64,000 bases of DNA from Trichoderma breve. Taxonomy: Eukaryota; Ascomycota; Sordariomycetes; Hypocreales; Hypocreaceae. The stretch is taken from NCBI RefSeq assembly GCF_028502605.1, contig NC_079232.1, positions 6,014,001 to 6,078,000 of the forward strand, in the 5' to 3' direction. Positions 34,197 through 46,880 of the stretch are shown here, piece by piece. The notes under the pieces are model-generated. The model was not told the origin of the DNA. It did no database searches and saw only the letters and a program-made list of their open reading frames with translations. The position numbers and the translations under genes were made by a program. Position 1 is the stretch's first letter. The number at the start of each line of letters is the position of its first letter.

Positions 34197-35112
34197 TGTG
34201 AATGGATGGGTAGGTAGTTGAAAATGAGGTCGTGAAGCCTGCAATTGGTGTTACTGGTGGATGGAGAAGAAGAAAAAAAGGCGGATGAGCTGGAGGAGCG
34301 GTTCGGATCGGCAACAAATGCTCTTTCTCTTCGAACGGCTTCCAGAATCTAGCTGCTGCTTAGCCGGCAACAATTTTTTTTTTCTCCCTCCCACCGTGTC
34401 GGTTCGGGATTTCCCCTCTTCCGAGGCCTCTGCTCCGCGATAGCTTCAGGTAGCTCCAAGCGCCAACCCCGCCATTCTATGCCGAATCCGGAGCTCCAGG
34501 GCTCTCGGCCCGAGCCAACAAGCTGATGAGGCGGTGCAGTTCGAGATGAGGGATTCGAGATATTCAAGTTACTGGATATACCGGATATACTGGATAGGTC
34601 TTTGGTGACATCTTGTTCCATTGAAAACTATTTGGAGGCAGATTATGTCCTAATATGTACCAACATGAAGTTACGAAACAAGGAAAAGGAAAAAAAAAAA
34701 AAGCAGACGCCGTCTATCCCCCCTTTGGTCCTCAACCGCCAACCCCCCAATCACCTGTAAATGGTATGCCACTATGTAAAGTTATATAACCCTGAGGTTG
34801 AAATTGATCTGCTATTAAAGACATTGCACACCCCCGCGCGCACCTGATCGAGAATCCAACACTGCATCGCATCTTTCTGTCATGGGCCCCTCTTGAAAAC
34901 TACGTGGTATTGTGCGATTTCATCCTGAGTAAATCCAAAACGCCAAATCAAATGATGGAATGAAAATAACCAGAAAGAGAAAAAAAAAAAAAAAGGAGGG
35001 GGAGGGAGACAGAAAGAATGACGGGTTGATAAGTGAGAGAGTAAAATGTTTGTGTGAAAATGACAAAGAAGGATGAAAAAGAAAGGATCAAAGCCGCCAC
35101 AAAGTTCACAGC
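34197..35112. other. hsp10 promoter and kinase 3' flank
   Basis: About 0.9 kb without a gene. It carries the hsp10 leader and promoter with a candidate heat-shock element, then AT-rich DNA with long A runs near 34690 and 34980 that fits the kinase 3' flank. Confidence 0.5.
34330..34347 (-). promoter_or_regulatory. Candidate heat-shock element of hsp10
   Basis: TTCCAGAA at 34340-34347 is a perfect pair of inverted HSF half-sites, and TTCGAA sits just beside it at 34330-34335, though at non-canonical spacing (four bases between GAA and TTC instead of two). Placement about 140 bp from the Hsp10 ATG fits a role in heat induction. Confidence 0.4.
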
Positions 35113-38079
35113 TTATGCCTTCTTTGGAGCCGGTGGCTGAGAGTTTGGCGGCTCCAGAATATGCTTGTGGTCAGCAGCGGGCATCACGTCTCCGTTATCC
35201 ACTTGCTGGCAGATGACCGTGTCTGCCACCCACGGCTCTTCCAAAATCTCACCCATCCTAGCACGAGATTTGGGATTGATGTCCAGCATGCGATGAATAA
35301 TGTGACGACTTTCTCGGGGGAGCAGACGAAGAATTCTCCAAGGACCTCGGATGACCTCCTTTTTGTCGGTTGTAACGTTGACGCCGGGAATTGGGAGCTT
35401 TTCCTGCTCGGGTGGAGGGGTGTCAGTAGAATCCTGCCTCTTGTGCGTGTGGTTGTTGTGAGGCTTCAGGTCGTCGTCAGGTAGGAATTCTCGAGCAGCC
35501 ACAGACGACAGGTCGTTGGTAGACTTGGGTCGCAGCAGCTTGCCAGGGTCGTGTCCAGGAGTTGGGCTGGCCGCGAAGAGCTTGTACGAGTTGTCCGTCA
35601 TGCGGGGAATCTTCCAAGGGAAACGGCGCAAGGTCATGCAGCAGAAGATGATGGCGAGAGACCAGATATCGACCTCCTCGGCATTGTACTCTTTGGCGTC
35701 GTACACCTCGGGAGCAAGGTAGGGGTCGGAACCAACAATACCTATATCAGCTTTGTTAGTACTGGAGAGCAGGGGAGGAGAACGTATATAAAAAATGAAA
35801 ATGACTCACCCTTTGCTGGGACAGAACCGCTCTCAAAGGGGTACTTGAAGACATGGGCACTACCAAAATCAATAATCTTCATGATGCCCTTGTCGCTGAC
35901 AACCACATTGTCGAGCTTCAAGTCCCGATGCGCAAGACCCATGCTGTGCAGGTAGGTGACGCCGTTGAGGATCTGCAAGAAGCTGCACCGAATCTCTTCG
36001 CGCGACATCTTGCCGGTCATGACAATGGCGAAGAGGTCAAAGGGGGCATACTCCATCACCTCGAACCAGCGTCCCTTTTCCTGCAGGATATCCAGCGTCT
36101 CGATAACGTTCCCATGGTGGAGAGTCGATCCAACGCAGAACTCGGCAGTCACTTTTTTGTTGTATTCCCTCTCCGTTTCATACGTGTGGCGTGCTCGAAA
36201 CTCCTTGACGGCGAAGACGGTGCCATCTTCTGTTCGACGCATGAGCCTGACGGACCCACCGGCACCGGACCCCAATACCTTGCCGAGTTTGCCGTACTTT
36301 GACGTCAGGCCGTGGTCGTCGCCAAAAGGCAGCTGTTGGGTGGAGCGGCTGGCCTGACTGGACTTGGATGATGACTTGATGGACGACGGTGATACGTCCC
36401 GCTTTTTGTGGTGGCCAGATTTTCGGAAGAATCGCTTTAGATCGGACATGGAACCGGTTGCCGCATGGCCGTGTGCCCCATCGTTGGATCCGGAATCGTC
36501 GCTCTGCTTGGACTGCTGCGTGTACATTGCCAAGCTTGTTTTGGATGACGTGGGAGACGTCCCATGCTTCTTCTTCCTAGAAAAGACAAATCGCGGGTCG
36601 ACTGAATGACGGGTGGGGTGCTGCAGCTGAGGAGGTCGGCGGCCTTTGGCATAGGGATCGTTGGCGTCGCCTCCAGGTGCCATTGGCTTGGAGTAGTAGT
36701 ACGATGCCGCGCTTCTGGAGGGGCTTGATTCACGAGAGACCGGGACAGAGCTTGGCCCGACAGAAAACATGTCCTGCCGATGGGCCCTAGACTCTCCGCG
36801 CTGCTCATCGGTGGACGAGGCCCTCGACATGGCGTGGTCCGAGGATGCTGGTCGATGAGTGAGAACCTTGCGATCAGCAGTGCGAGTAAGAGCCTTATCG
36901 GTGGAAGTGGACGGCTGCGGAGTAATGAGGTGAGAATCATTGACGGCGGAGGTGGGAGCACTGGTTACGGCGCTTTCTTTATTTAACCTCTTTTCGGGAT
37001 CTGATCCAGCGGGCGTCAAAGGAGGAGAGGCCAAGGCCGAAAGCCGGGGACTCCCATGGGGAGACTGCCAACCCGATGAGTTTGGCGTTGGGAGTCTCGT
37101 GGAGTCATTTGAGGCATCTTCACGGGAATTGACCTGATGGAAGGCGTCGCGGTTAGCCACTGAATGGGGCAGGGTTGACAAGTAGAGAAGCACAGGCGAT
37201 GATGACGAAGGGATGCTGAGCCTCGGGGTGGCCGGGGGCTCAGGGAGATGAATCGGGGTTGCAAACATTCGGGGCGCTGATTAGATGCATGCACGCATCC
37301 GCTATTACTTGACGGGTGCAAACCGATGCTTATATCAAGACAGCGAGACAAAACAAACGGAGAAATGGGGAGGAGGGCAGGAGAGGAGAAGAGGAGAAGA
37401 ATAGAAACAAAACAAACGAGCAAACAAAACAAATACTAGCTTGTCAAAGACAAAAGTGGCCATTCTTGAACACGGGATGGAGAAAAACAATGGAGCTCTT
37501 ACCCTTGACGCAGGCAGAGAAAAGGCCTCGAAACCAAAGGTGCTCATCCGGCGCTCCTGCAGGGGTAATCCATGATTCATGGACTTCTGGAAAGCTTTGA
37601 TCTGGTCGGCGGCAACTTCATTGAAGGTATCGAAGCGGTCTGAGGTGTTTGTCGTCGTCTTCAGGGAGGCCGGAGCGGCGGGCTGCGCAACAGGAGGAGC
37701 CGCTGGCTCAATCTCCTCCACGGCGGAGGAGAATCGGACAGAGGCCGGACCATCGTGAGGTTTGCTGCCGGAGCTCTCCTTGGACGGCGATCGAGAGACT
37801 TGATCGGATGAAGCAACAGCTCCAGAACCAGCGGCAGCAGCAGAAGCAGCAGTGGAAGCAGTACCAGTACCAGCGGCAGAAGTATTGTCTGTTTGAAGTC
37901 GGAATTGAGATAAGGTTAGCAAAACACAACTCTTCTCGTTATCGCCAAATTCAATCAATGCGAATCGGTGGGGGGAGGGCGTTTGAGGCGTCTCAGCGGA
38001 TGCACCGGACACGCAGAGGAAACTTACAGGCAGCGGCTTCCTGCTGGAAGGGCGCCTTTTGAGGCTCTGACGACGCCAT
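35113..38079 (-). CDS. Serine/threonine kinase of the Hal4(Sat4)/Hal5/Npr1 group
   Basis: In yeast this group stabilises plasma-membrane nutrient and K+ transporters; the closest role is probably Hal4/Sat4-like ion homeostasis. Four exons (38079-38028, 37888-37503, 37133-35810, 35741-35113) give 796 residues. Residues 1-425 are Ser/Pro/Thr-rich and disordered, a likely regulatory region with many phosphosites and an RKKKHG basic patch. The kinase domain begins near 428: glycine loop [18 protein letters not shown] (Lys about 456), AHRDLKLDN (about 547-555), IIDFGSAHV (about 566) and [12 protein letters not shown]. An insert of about 80 residues, rich in Pro/His/Asp, splits the C-lobe before [20 protein letters not shown]. 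All catalytic residues are present, so it should be active. Confidence 0.9.
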
Positions 38080-38332
38080 GGAGCAGGTCGGGAGTACAAA
38101 GCCTTGTCTCTTGTTTGCCCGCACAAGTGAAGCAACGCACGAAGATCCCAGAGGCAACGAAGCAGGACCTTGTGGGAGTCAAGTTTTGAGGGCCGGGGCG
38201 GGTAGCGCAGCGCAGCCCGTGGCCTAGCGAACGCTTTTTTTTGCTCGACTCGATTTCGGTTGCGCGATGATGGAAAAGAATGGCCGATGGTGGGGCTGCT
38301 TGGCTTTGGGGATTCCGGGCACACTTGTCAAT

Positions 38333-39117
38333 GTACAGGTACTGGTACTGGTACAGCGCGGAGTCCGTACCCTCGGAGGTAGCGCCGCCAACGGCCTGTA
38401 CCTGCGAAATACGGGGGGAGCCTGCAGGGAGGCGCGGTGACGAGCGGTATGGCGAGGTACTTTGGCCGAATAGGGCGCGATACCTGACAGAGGCGCTGCG
38501 TCACCGGTACAGGTACTGCGCTGGGTGCTTGGAGCGGCCACATGCTTTTCGCAGGATGTGAAGGGCACATCAGCCGCAGAGGCGGTCACGGGAGAAAAGT
38601 ACTGCGAGGTACCCAAAGCTGGTTGCTGTTTATGGCTGTTGCTTCACAAGCAAATGTTCCCAAAGAGGACAATGTCGTTTGGCGTTTGTCATTCCCTTAC
38701 CAAGATGCTCGTCTTTCAACGTTTGTAAGCCGTACATGCACAAGTACAGTCACTTGCTGTACAGCCTCCCCCTTTGAGAGTCCCCCCTCGTCTTGTTGTT
38801 TATTATAGGCATCAAGTACAGGTACTGTCTAACTCCAGCAACAAGGGGTCCCCTAAGCACATTGAAATTTGGGCAGCGGCTTTTACGACACTCCGCGAGC
38901 AGGAACCCCGAGCAGCCGTACCTTTTCCCCTCTTTTGAGGTACCGCCGTGTTCGCCTCAGCTGGAACTTTAGACCCGCGAGAAGCGCACCAATACAGATG
39001 CCTGGGCCCCACGATACATCCTGCGGCAGTACCTCTCTGACGGGCAGCGCGGTAAAGGTACCTGTGGGTACAAGGAGCCAAGGGCTCATCGCCGATGCCG
39101 TTAGCCAAATCTACAGT
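38333..39117. repeat. GTAC-rich island C with tandem GGTACT
   Basis: I count 22 GTAC tetramers in about 790 bp where about 3 are expected. A short tandem tract of GGTACT units sits at 38337-38354. The surrounding bases often read CAGGTACTG or AGGTACC. Confidence 0.75.
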
Positions 39118-40560
39118 ACGGGCTGTCTGTTCCTTCGAGGCGCAATCTAGAAAATTCCCCCATCCTTGCCATTGTCACTCTATCGGATACGATGCCCTGT
39201 GGTTACAGCTCCCGGGAGTTGCGGAATCGTTCAAGCGCCACGCTGGCCAGATTCTAGCTGCGCGGCTCTCGGATGCACGTCCATTAACCAACCTAGGTTC
39301 GATCAGTCAATTCGGGTATCGTGAAGGCGTCGATGCCTTACCTCACCTTATCCAAAGCACAACATGCCTCGGCACCGAGCTTCTGTGCTTATTCCGCATC
39401 GTACCGTATTAGTGCTATTCCCTGCGTGACTGCGACTTACCTGTCTAGGGAATCGACCTGATGCTTGCAGTCATTTGGCCCTTGTATGGAGTCCTGAGCA
39501 AGTATTACCCACCCCACGGATGGTCTGTGACCCGCGTCTGGGTCCTATCAATGAGGCTTTCCGTGGATGGATACGGGAACAAGCACGTCCAAGTGTTGCC
39601 GCGGCCGTGATTGGCGACCGGGGTAGCGGCTGATTCTCTCCCACCTCCATGATGTGTCTCTGTACAGCATTTCAGGGCAACAGGTGTCCTCTCTCCTCCC
39701 TCCACTGGCCCATCTCGTTCGATGTGATGTGATGACTCCTACAAGAGGTCACGGTCTGCTTTGTAATCTGCTGCAAGAATATCTCGCATAGACCTACACC
39801 GAGGGCACTGGCACTAGCTGGGCAACTAGGCAAACAAGAAGCTCGAAATGGGTTGCTGCATTCAGCTGTTCCTTTGGCTAGTCTCATTGAGTTGCATTGA
39901 GCCAACACAACTTAAGACGGATCATAGGACCAGTTATCCGGAACTTGGATGGTAGTATTCATCAAATTGGCGCACATAGGTACTCAAGTCGGCCCGTCGT
40001 AGCAGGGGCCGAATCAATCAATGGACAAATACGGCGTCCCATCCCTGCCTGTACACACATGTACAGGATATAACCCAGTTGGTTTTGTGTCACGGTATCT
40101 GTAAGTACGCACTTCGTATGTACATACACGAATACAGTCCGTTTGCTTTTTGCCTCTCCCGATCGACATCCCAGACGGCCCCACAGGTGGACATGCTCCC
40201 AACTGGTGGCAATCAAAATCTGCCGGCATATTTTCATTCTTTTTTTTTCTTTGCAAGTCTGTAGTTTCCCGCCTGTCTAGGCATTAACCAAACGCACTCA
40301 ATTCTCATCAATTTTTTCGGAACTGAATTCTGGGCTTTCGGGATCGCCGTGTATCCGTAAAATATGTAGCTGTCCCCATCAGCATCCCCCTTCTCGTCAT
40401 CCAACAAACAAACAAGACGAAGGGGAAGAAAATTCTTTCTCGCATTAGCCCGACAGCTGAATCATTTGCATGCTTAAACGGCATGCTTCAATAACAGGAT
40501 TTGCTATCTTTTAGTAGCAATGCCGAGCTCTGTTGCGGAACGCACGAGCCTCATTCGGCA

Positions 40561-40785
40561 TCAATTCGCTATTCTCAAGATAATTGAACCCTGCATGGCC
40601 ATTTTGGTTTTCTTTTCCGTGACAAGCCCGTCTCCAAGTGGGGCCTCGATCGCCACTTGAGCTTGATCTCCCTCCCATGTAACATGATCTTCCTCTAGCC
40701 AGCTTCCAAAGATGCTATCGAACATTAGCCGAGAGCGGAAAACGAGGGCTAATTTGTAAGCGGTGGGCAACCAAGCAACGTCCAT
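40561..40785 (-). CDS. Possible small protein of 74 residues, unverified
   Basis: A complete ATG-to-stop frame stands alone in the 38-41.4 kb gap. The sequence (MDVAWLPTAYKLALVFRSRL and SWLEEDHVTWEGDQAQV among others) has balanced composition rather than the Arg/Ser/Pro bias of chance frames. No domain or signal peptide was recognised. It could be a remnant exon or chance. Confidence 0.2.
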   Translation of the reverse strand: MDVAWLPTAYKLALVFRSRLMFDSIFGSWLEEDHVTWEGDQAQVAIEAPLGDGLVTEKKTKMAMQGSIILRIAN

Positions 40786-41394
40786 CCACTCATGAAGAGC
40801 GATGGTGAATGATGGTCTTTGACTACCAAGTGCTAGTTGTGAGAACCCTTGCGGTGGATATATACACGAAATATATATATAGAAACAACTTGAAACGGCT
40901 TTTGTTCTTCAATGGCGATCATCTCGATACATCCTTCCCCACACTGTGGATTCAGCTTGGACGTGTCATCCTCACCGTGGTTGAGTTTCTAAATACAGAC
41001 CACCATTGAGTGTATGTGGTCCACTATCTACCGACAGAAGTTCCTCAGTTGTATCCATAGTCCCACCGTTCAGTATTTTTCGATCAGGTTGATGGCTCCC
41101 ATTGACGATAATCTGATGTCAATCTGCGGATTCCGATTCAATGCGATCTAGGTAGGCATAAAGCCTCTTGTTTCACCGTCACCATGAATATAGATAGTGT
41201 AAAAATATTGATTTACCTTGTGCTTTATTGACTAACTGGCAAAATCACCAACATTGGCCATTCTTTGACTGTAAAAAAGTCCTGTGCGTAAGAGATACGG
41301 TAATAGAAGCAGCTCCCTAGTGTAGAGGCATGCCAACTGCTGCCAACACTTCATATAAATAAATCCACATGGATATTGCTAGCCCACGACCGTA

Positions 41395-42567
41395 TTATAT
41401 GCTCAGCAGCTTGAACGACATTCCCATATCTTCCAGCCGCTCTTCCATGTACTGCATCACTGTACGCAGCCCAGCATTGCCGCCACTGCACGCACCGCTC
41501 TCGATGTGAGCAACAAGCCCGCTAATTGTTGAAAACTTCTTCATGCTCGGCTTGGATTTCCCAGAGTTTCCTTGAAATAGAATTGAAGGACAGTGAAAAA
41601 TCTTGGACATGTGAGCAGGTGATTGCATGTGTTGCTCGAGAGCTTTTCTTCCATTGAAGCGCCGGAGGCTGTTAGGACAGAGGGGGCAAAGATAAATGCC
41701 GTCCGCGGGCAATTCTGTACAGTCACTATCCGTATCAGATAAATCGAATCCAGTAAAATCCCTTCCAACAAGGCTCATCAAGTCCATCTGACTGCTACTA
41801 GGCGTCAGCATGACACCCTCGCCTGAATCTGTGCTTGGCGTCATGATCCCGGAGCTGCTCAAGTCTGGCTCGTTCTCCAGGCTAGCCCAGCCCAAGGATT
41901 CAAAGCTGCCGTCGGAACTGGTAATGAGATGCTCGCTATCCTGCATGAGCACCAGCCTGTTGAGTTTCTGCCGGTTCATGCCCGACCGACAAGTGCCATT
42001 CTCCATGTGGGCAACTAGAGCTGAAGGGCTCCGGAAATGGGCATTGCACTCCACGCCACAAATTTTGCCAGCCATGCAAGTCAAATTGCTAATTGGACGA
42101 TGAATGACAGAATCCAGATGCTGCTGTAAAGCTTTGACATTCTTAAAAGTACGATTGCATTCTTTGCATTCTCTGTCTTCTTTGGGTTCTTTTCTTTTCT
42201 GTGGCTTTGCGACGGGCGTCCCGTGGTCTTTAGCTCCTAGGTGGTCGAGTAGAGATTTCTCACTCTTGAAGCCCTTGTTACAGTCACAGCAACGAAACTC
42301 AGTGGCGTGTCCCGTTGCTTGAACATGTTGGTTCGAAGCAGCTCGGCTTTCAAATACTGCGCTACAATCGTTGCAGCGCCATTGCATGTTTTTGAACGGA
42401 TTTTCCCAACATGTCGCTTGAAAAGCCTTATGTTCCTTCAAAGATTCGACCGAGGCCAGACATTTGTTGCAGCGACGGCAAATAAATCGAGATTTAGCCT
42501 TTCTATGCTGTTTCAAGTCTGTTTCGCTGCGGAAAGGGCGACCGCATGTGCACTCCAAGGCTGGCAT
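41395..42567 (-). CDS. Multi-zinc-finger C2H2/C2HC protein of unknown target
   Basis: An intronless frame of 390 residues starts at a clear ATG. Seven or eight finger-like units can be seen. Near residues 30-53, CRRCNKCLASVESLKEHKAF ends in Cys. Then come WRCNDCSAVFESRAASNQH, FRCCDCNKGFKSEKSLLDH, RECKECNRTFKNVKALQQH, a ECNAHFRSPSALVAH unit ending in Cys, YLCPLCPNSLRRF...ALEQH, and a final degenerate unit (KKFSTISGLVAHIESGAC). The spacing (Cys-x2-Cys-x12-His-x5-His) resembles U1/matrin-type RNA- or dsRNA-binding fingers more than classical DNA-binding fingers. An acidic Ser/Asp/Thr-rich linker (about 215-290) separates two groups. Function is unknown. Confidence 0.85.
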   Translation of the reverse strand: MPALECTCGRPFRSETDLKQHRKAKSRFICRRCNKCLASVESLKEHKAFQATCWENPFKNMQWRCNDCSAVFESRAASNQHVQATGHATEFRCCDCNKGFKSEKSLLDHLGAKDHGTPVAKPQKRKEPKEDRECKECNRTFKNVKALQQHLDSVIHRPISNLTCMAGKICGVECNAHFRSPSALVAHMENGTCRSGMNRQKLNRLVLMQDSEHLITSSDGSFESLGWASLENEPDLSSSGIMTPSTDSGEGVMLTPSSSQMDLMSLVGRDFTGFDLSDTDSDCTELPADGIYLCPLCPNSLRRFNGRKALEQHMQSPAHMSKIFHCPSILFQGNSGKSKPSMKKFSTISGLVAHIESGACSGGNAGLRTVMQYMEERLEDMGMSFKLLSI

Positions 42568-43376
42568 TGTGCGCTTTGTCGTGCTCGTCGTATTCTGAGA
42601 TGGAGTTAGTGCTGGTCACAGGGCTATGGTTTGAAGTGAGCAATGTTGGACGGAGGGCTGGGTAGACGCTGCTGTTTTAGGCTTCAATGTGCGGGAGGCC
42701 TACAAACTGAAGGAATGTTTTCGGCCGGACAGCGATATTTAAACATCCATTGATGAACCTTGTCGCTCTCTTAGGCGCGCGCCGTGGCTTTGGACAAGCC
42801 ACAAATAGAACAAACTTCAGTGTAGGGATGGATCCTTTTAAAAAAAGGTATTTTCGTACAGATGCGAGTGAGCCCTGTTCAGGCATCGATGCTTCCAGCA
42901 AATCGGATGACGCGATGCCAGGCGGCCGGTACGCGGCCTGCAGTCCTACGGCTGGAGGCGAGTCTCAATAGCGAGGCTCACAAACAACAGTCGTCCCGTT
43001 CGGATTCCAGGCAGCCATTGCGATTTGTTGGATTGTGTTGACTGCCGCTCTGATTGGTGGTGATGCTTTGTTGTTGGACAAGAATTGATACATCAAGTTA
43101 GTACCTCGTTTCGAATTCACGTGCCAAATGAGGAGTAAGGCAGACAGACAAGAGGGAAGGAGGGAAAGAGGGAAGGAAGCCTCGAGTCGGAGGAAAAAAG
43201 AAGCCGAATATCTATTGTATGTCTTGTTCGAACCTTGATCGTACATCTCGACGCAGTCCCGCAATGCCTGCTATGTTATACACATCGTTGCTCCCAACCC
43301 CGCCTGTTTTGATATGCCGATATCACAAAACCCATCATCAAACGCCATTCTTTCTTTTCTTTGTTCTTTGGTATCG
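42568..43376. other. Zinc-finger gene promoter and uL11m 3' flank
   Basis: About 0.8 kb, purine-rich near 43150-43200. No gene or standard element identified. Confidence 0.5.
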
Positions 43377-43933
43377 TTACGCCACCACATTAATTCCTAT
43401 TGATTTGCACTGGAAAATGATAGACCGGCATAGCCCCTCCAGCGACAGGCCAGACAGTCTGAGCTCCGATTGCTTGATTTTTGCGATTTCGTAGATGTGC
43501 TTTAAGCTGATGGTACCGACCGTCTCATGCCCAGGCTTGCTGACGCCTTTTCTGTTTCCCTTCTTGCCCGTTGGCGCTCCCACTGCATTGAGCAGCAGCC
43601 ATGATGTCTGCGGTGTTCTGACGTCAAACGTAAAGGACCGATCAGGTCGAACCGTGACCCGGCATGGCATAGGTGTACCAGGGACGATGTGTGCTGTTCT
43701 GGCATTGAATTCCTACATCACAGTTAGCCTTGATTCGTCTCAAATACCAAATAACAAATCCATCAAACCCAGCAGCAAAACTTCGAGTGACCGACCTTGC
43801 AAAAGTCCATGGATTTGACACCCTTGCTACCAAGCGCGGGACCGACTGGAGGGCTTGGACTGGCCTGACCAGCTCCCACAATCAGTTTGACGATGGTGTC
43901 CACGCCGGCGGCAGCGCCCTTTGCTTTCGACAT
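43377..43933 (-). CDS. MRPL19: Mitochondrial ribosomal protein uL11m
   Basis: A large-subunit protein of the mitochondrial ribosome at the GTPase-associated stalk base. Two exons (43933-43796, 43712-43377) give 157 residues. The N-terminal domain has the hallmark [19 protein letters not shown] (rRNA/factor-binding Pro-rich helix region) at 29-46. The C-terminal rRNA-binding domain runs from [20 protein letters not shown] to [13 protein letters not shown] and ends SIGINVVA. The intron (GTCGGT donor, GCTAAC branch) falls right after the first motif. There is little room for a presequence, as in many L11m proteins. It is divergent from krr1. Confidence 0.93.
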
Positions 43934-45300
<1,367 letters not shown>

Positions 45301-45704
45301 GGTGGCTAGCCTAGCTTTGATACACCAGGTGTTGGGACGGTTAAGAGCGTTTGTTTATCTATTTACGGAGAAAGAAAAGAACCTGCAATAATATCCATGA
45401 GACATTTAACAAGGGCCATCACAACAAGAGCGCCTCGTTCTTCTGAGCCTGTAGGCACTGATAGTGCAGCGCGTGAACATGGTCTCTTTTACAGTGCTTC
45501 ATACTACAGGTTTGATTGTATAATACAAAGATATTTGTTCAAGATGCACCTAGGTTTCATCATATGGTTTATTATAATGGTCGTGACTTTGCCTTATTGA
45601 ATTCCCACGTTTCCTACTTCCTTATCTCTCTATCCCTTTCTTCATCTGCTGTCAGCCTTTTCCATCTCCCCATCTTTCATTGTCTTTTTCATCCCTGGGC
45701 TCAC
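45301..45704. other. krr1 and reductase convergent 3' flanks
   Basis: A 404-bp AT-rich and CT-rich gap between two stop codons. No gene. Confidence 0.6.
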
Positions 45705-46880
45705 TTACAGCTTTGGAGAGGCGGCCTCGGAATCAAACTCAACTACTAGCTTGCCAAATTGCTTTCCTTCGTCCATTTCTTGAAACAGCTCGTTGAGAGC
45801 GTCAAGGTTCCCAAGGCCCTTGATCGTCTTGCTAATAACCGGCTTAATCTTCTTTTCCTTGACAAACGCAACCATGCCCTTGAATTCCTGCTTTGATCCC
45901 ATTGTAGTGCCCTTGAGCTCAACGTTGGCCAGCACAGCCTGCATCAGCCAGTCCATCTTGGGAGACACCGTCATGCCGTACTGGGAGATAACACCGCCGG
46001 GCTTGAGGAGGCGGACGGTCTTGGAGACGAGCTTGCCGCCAGCGCCATCAATCACAGCATCGAGATAAGGGCGTTCTTTGGGAAGGAGAGCAGCCAGGTC
46101 CTTTTCCCACGCTTCATTCCTGTAGTTAATGCCTCCCTTTGCGCCCAGAGCCTTGGCTTGCTCAAGCTTGACCGGATCGCTAGACGAGACGTAAACATTG
46201 CTTCCAAAGGCAACGGCAAACTGGAGAACAGAGAGCGCAACGCCACCGCCGATTCCCGTCACTAGGATGTTGCTGCCCGGAAAGGCGGCGCCGCTCTTGG
46301 TCACCAGCGCTCTCCATCCCGTCAGTCCTACCAGCGGCAACGCGGCACCTTCGCCCGGCGAAAGGTGCTCCGGAGCCGGCTCAACCTCGTCTTCGGGCAC
46401 GACGATGTAGTCCTGTCCGGTTCCGGCCTCCGTAATCTTGCTGCTGCCAATGACGGCAAACTTGCGGGGGTCTTCGGGCCCGGCAGGGTTGGATTCCCAT
46501 CCTCGCATGGGTGTCAACAGCACAGGCTTGTGGAGCAATTCCTTGCGAGTGACGTTGGGCCCGACCTCGACGACGGTTCCATAGCCGTCGGCAAATAGTG
46601 GTGAGGTGAAGGAGATGGCAGGGTATTGGTGGCGGCGGATGAAGAGGTCTCTGTGGTTGAGGGCCGCGGCGGAGATGCGGACGAGGAGCTGACCAGGGCC
46701 GGGAGTAGGCTTGGGAACCTCTTTGATTTGGATGCTATAATGAATGAAACCGATAAGCCTTTGATACCTTGAAATGGTGGAATTGAGCGAGTTGATGAAG
46801 AGAGTGTTTGAAACTCACGGATAGTAGACTTCTCCAGGCTTACCGCCTTCGATTTGCTTTAAAGTGAGAACTCGCGGCAT
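45705..46880 (-). CDS. Medium-chain dehydrogenase/reductase (zinc-type alcohol dehydrogenase / quinone oxidoreductase-like)
   Basis: Probably an NADP(H)-dependent oxidoreductase of the MDR superfamily; the substrate is unknown. Two exons (46880-46819, 46734-45705; intron 84 bp) give 363 residues. The N-terminal GroES-like fold shows PTPGPGQLLVRISAAALNHRDLFI and a FADGYGTVVEVGPNV segment; the Rossmann domain begins ILVTGIGGGVALSVLQFAVAFG. NHRDLFIR in place of a Cys-His zinc motif suggests no catalytic zinc, like YogA and yeast-type quinone oxidoreductases. The catalytic domain ends PVISKTIKGLGNLDALNELF. It could act on aldehydes or quinones; nothing nearby fixes the pathway. Confidence 0.9.

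Larger units (their letters stand above)
38080..41394. other. Kinase promoter and zinc-finger 3' flank, about 3.3 kb without a recognised gene
   Basis: The first kilobase carries GTAC island C (38333-39117). The middle (39.1-40.5 kb) shows nothing recognisable. A 74-codon minus-strand frame at 40561-40785 is listed separately. The final part is AT-rich flank of the zinc-finger gene. Confidence 0.5.
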
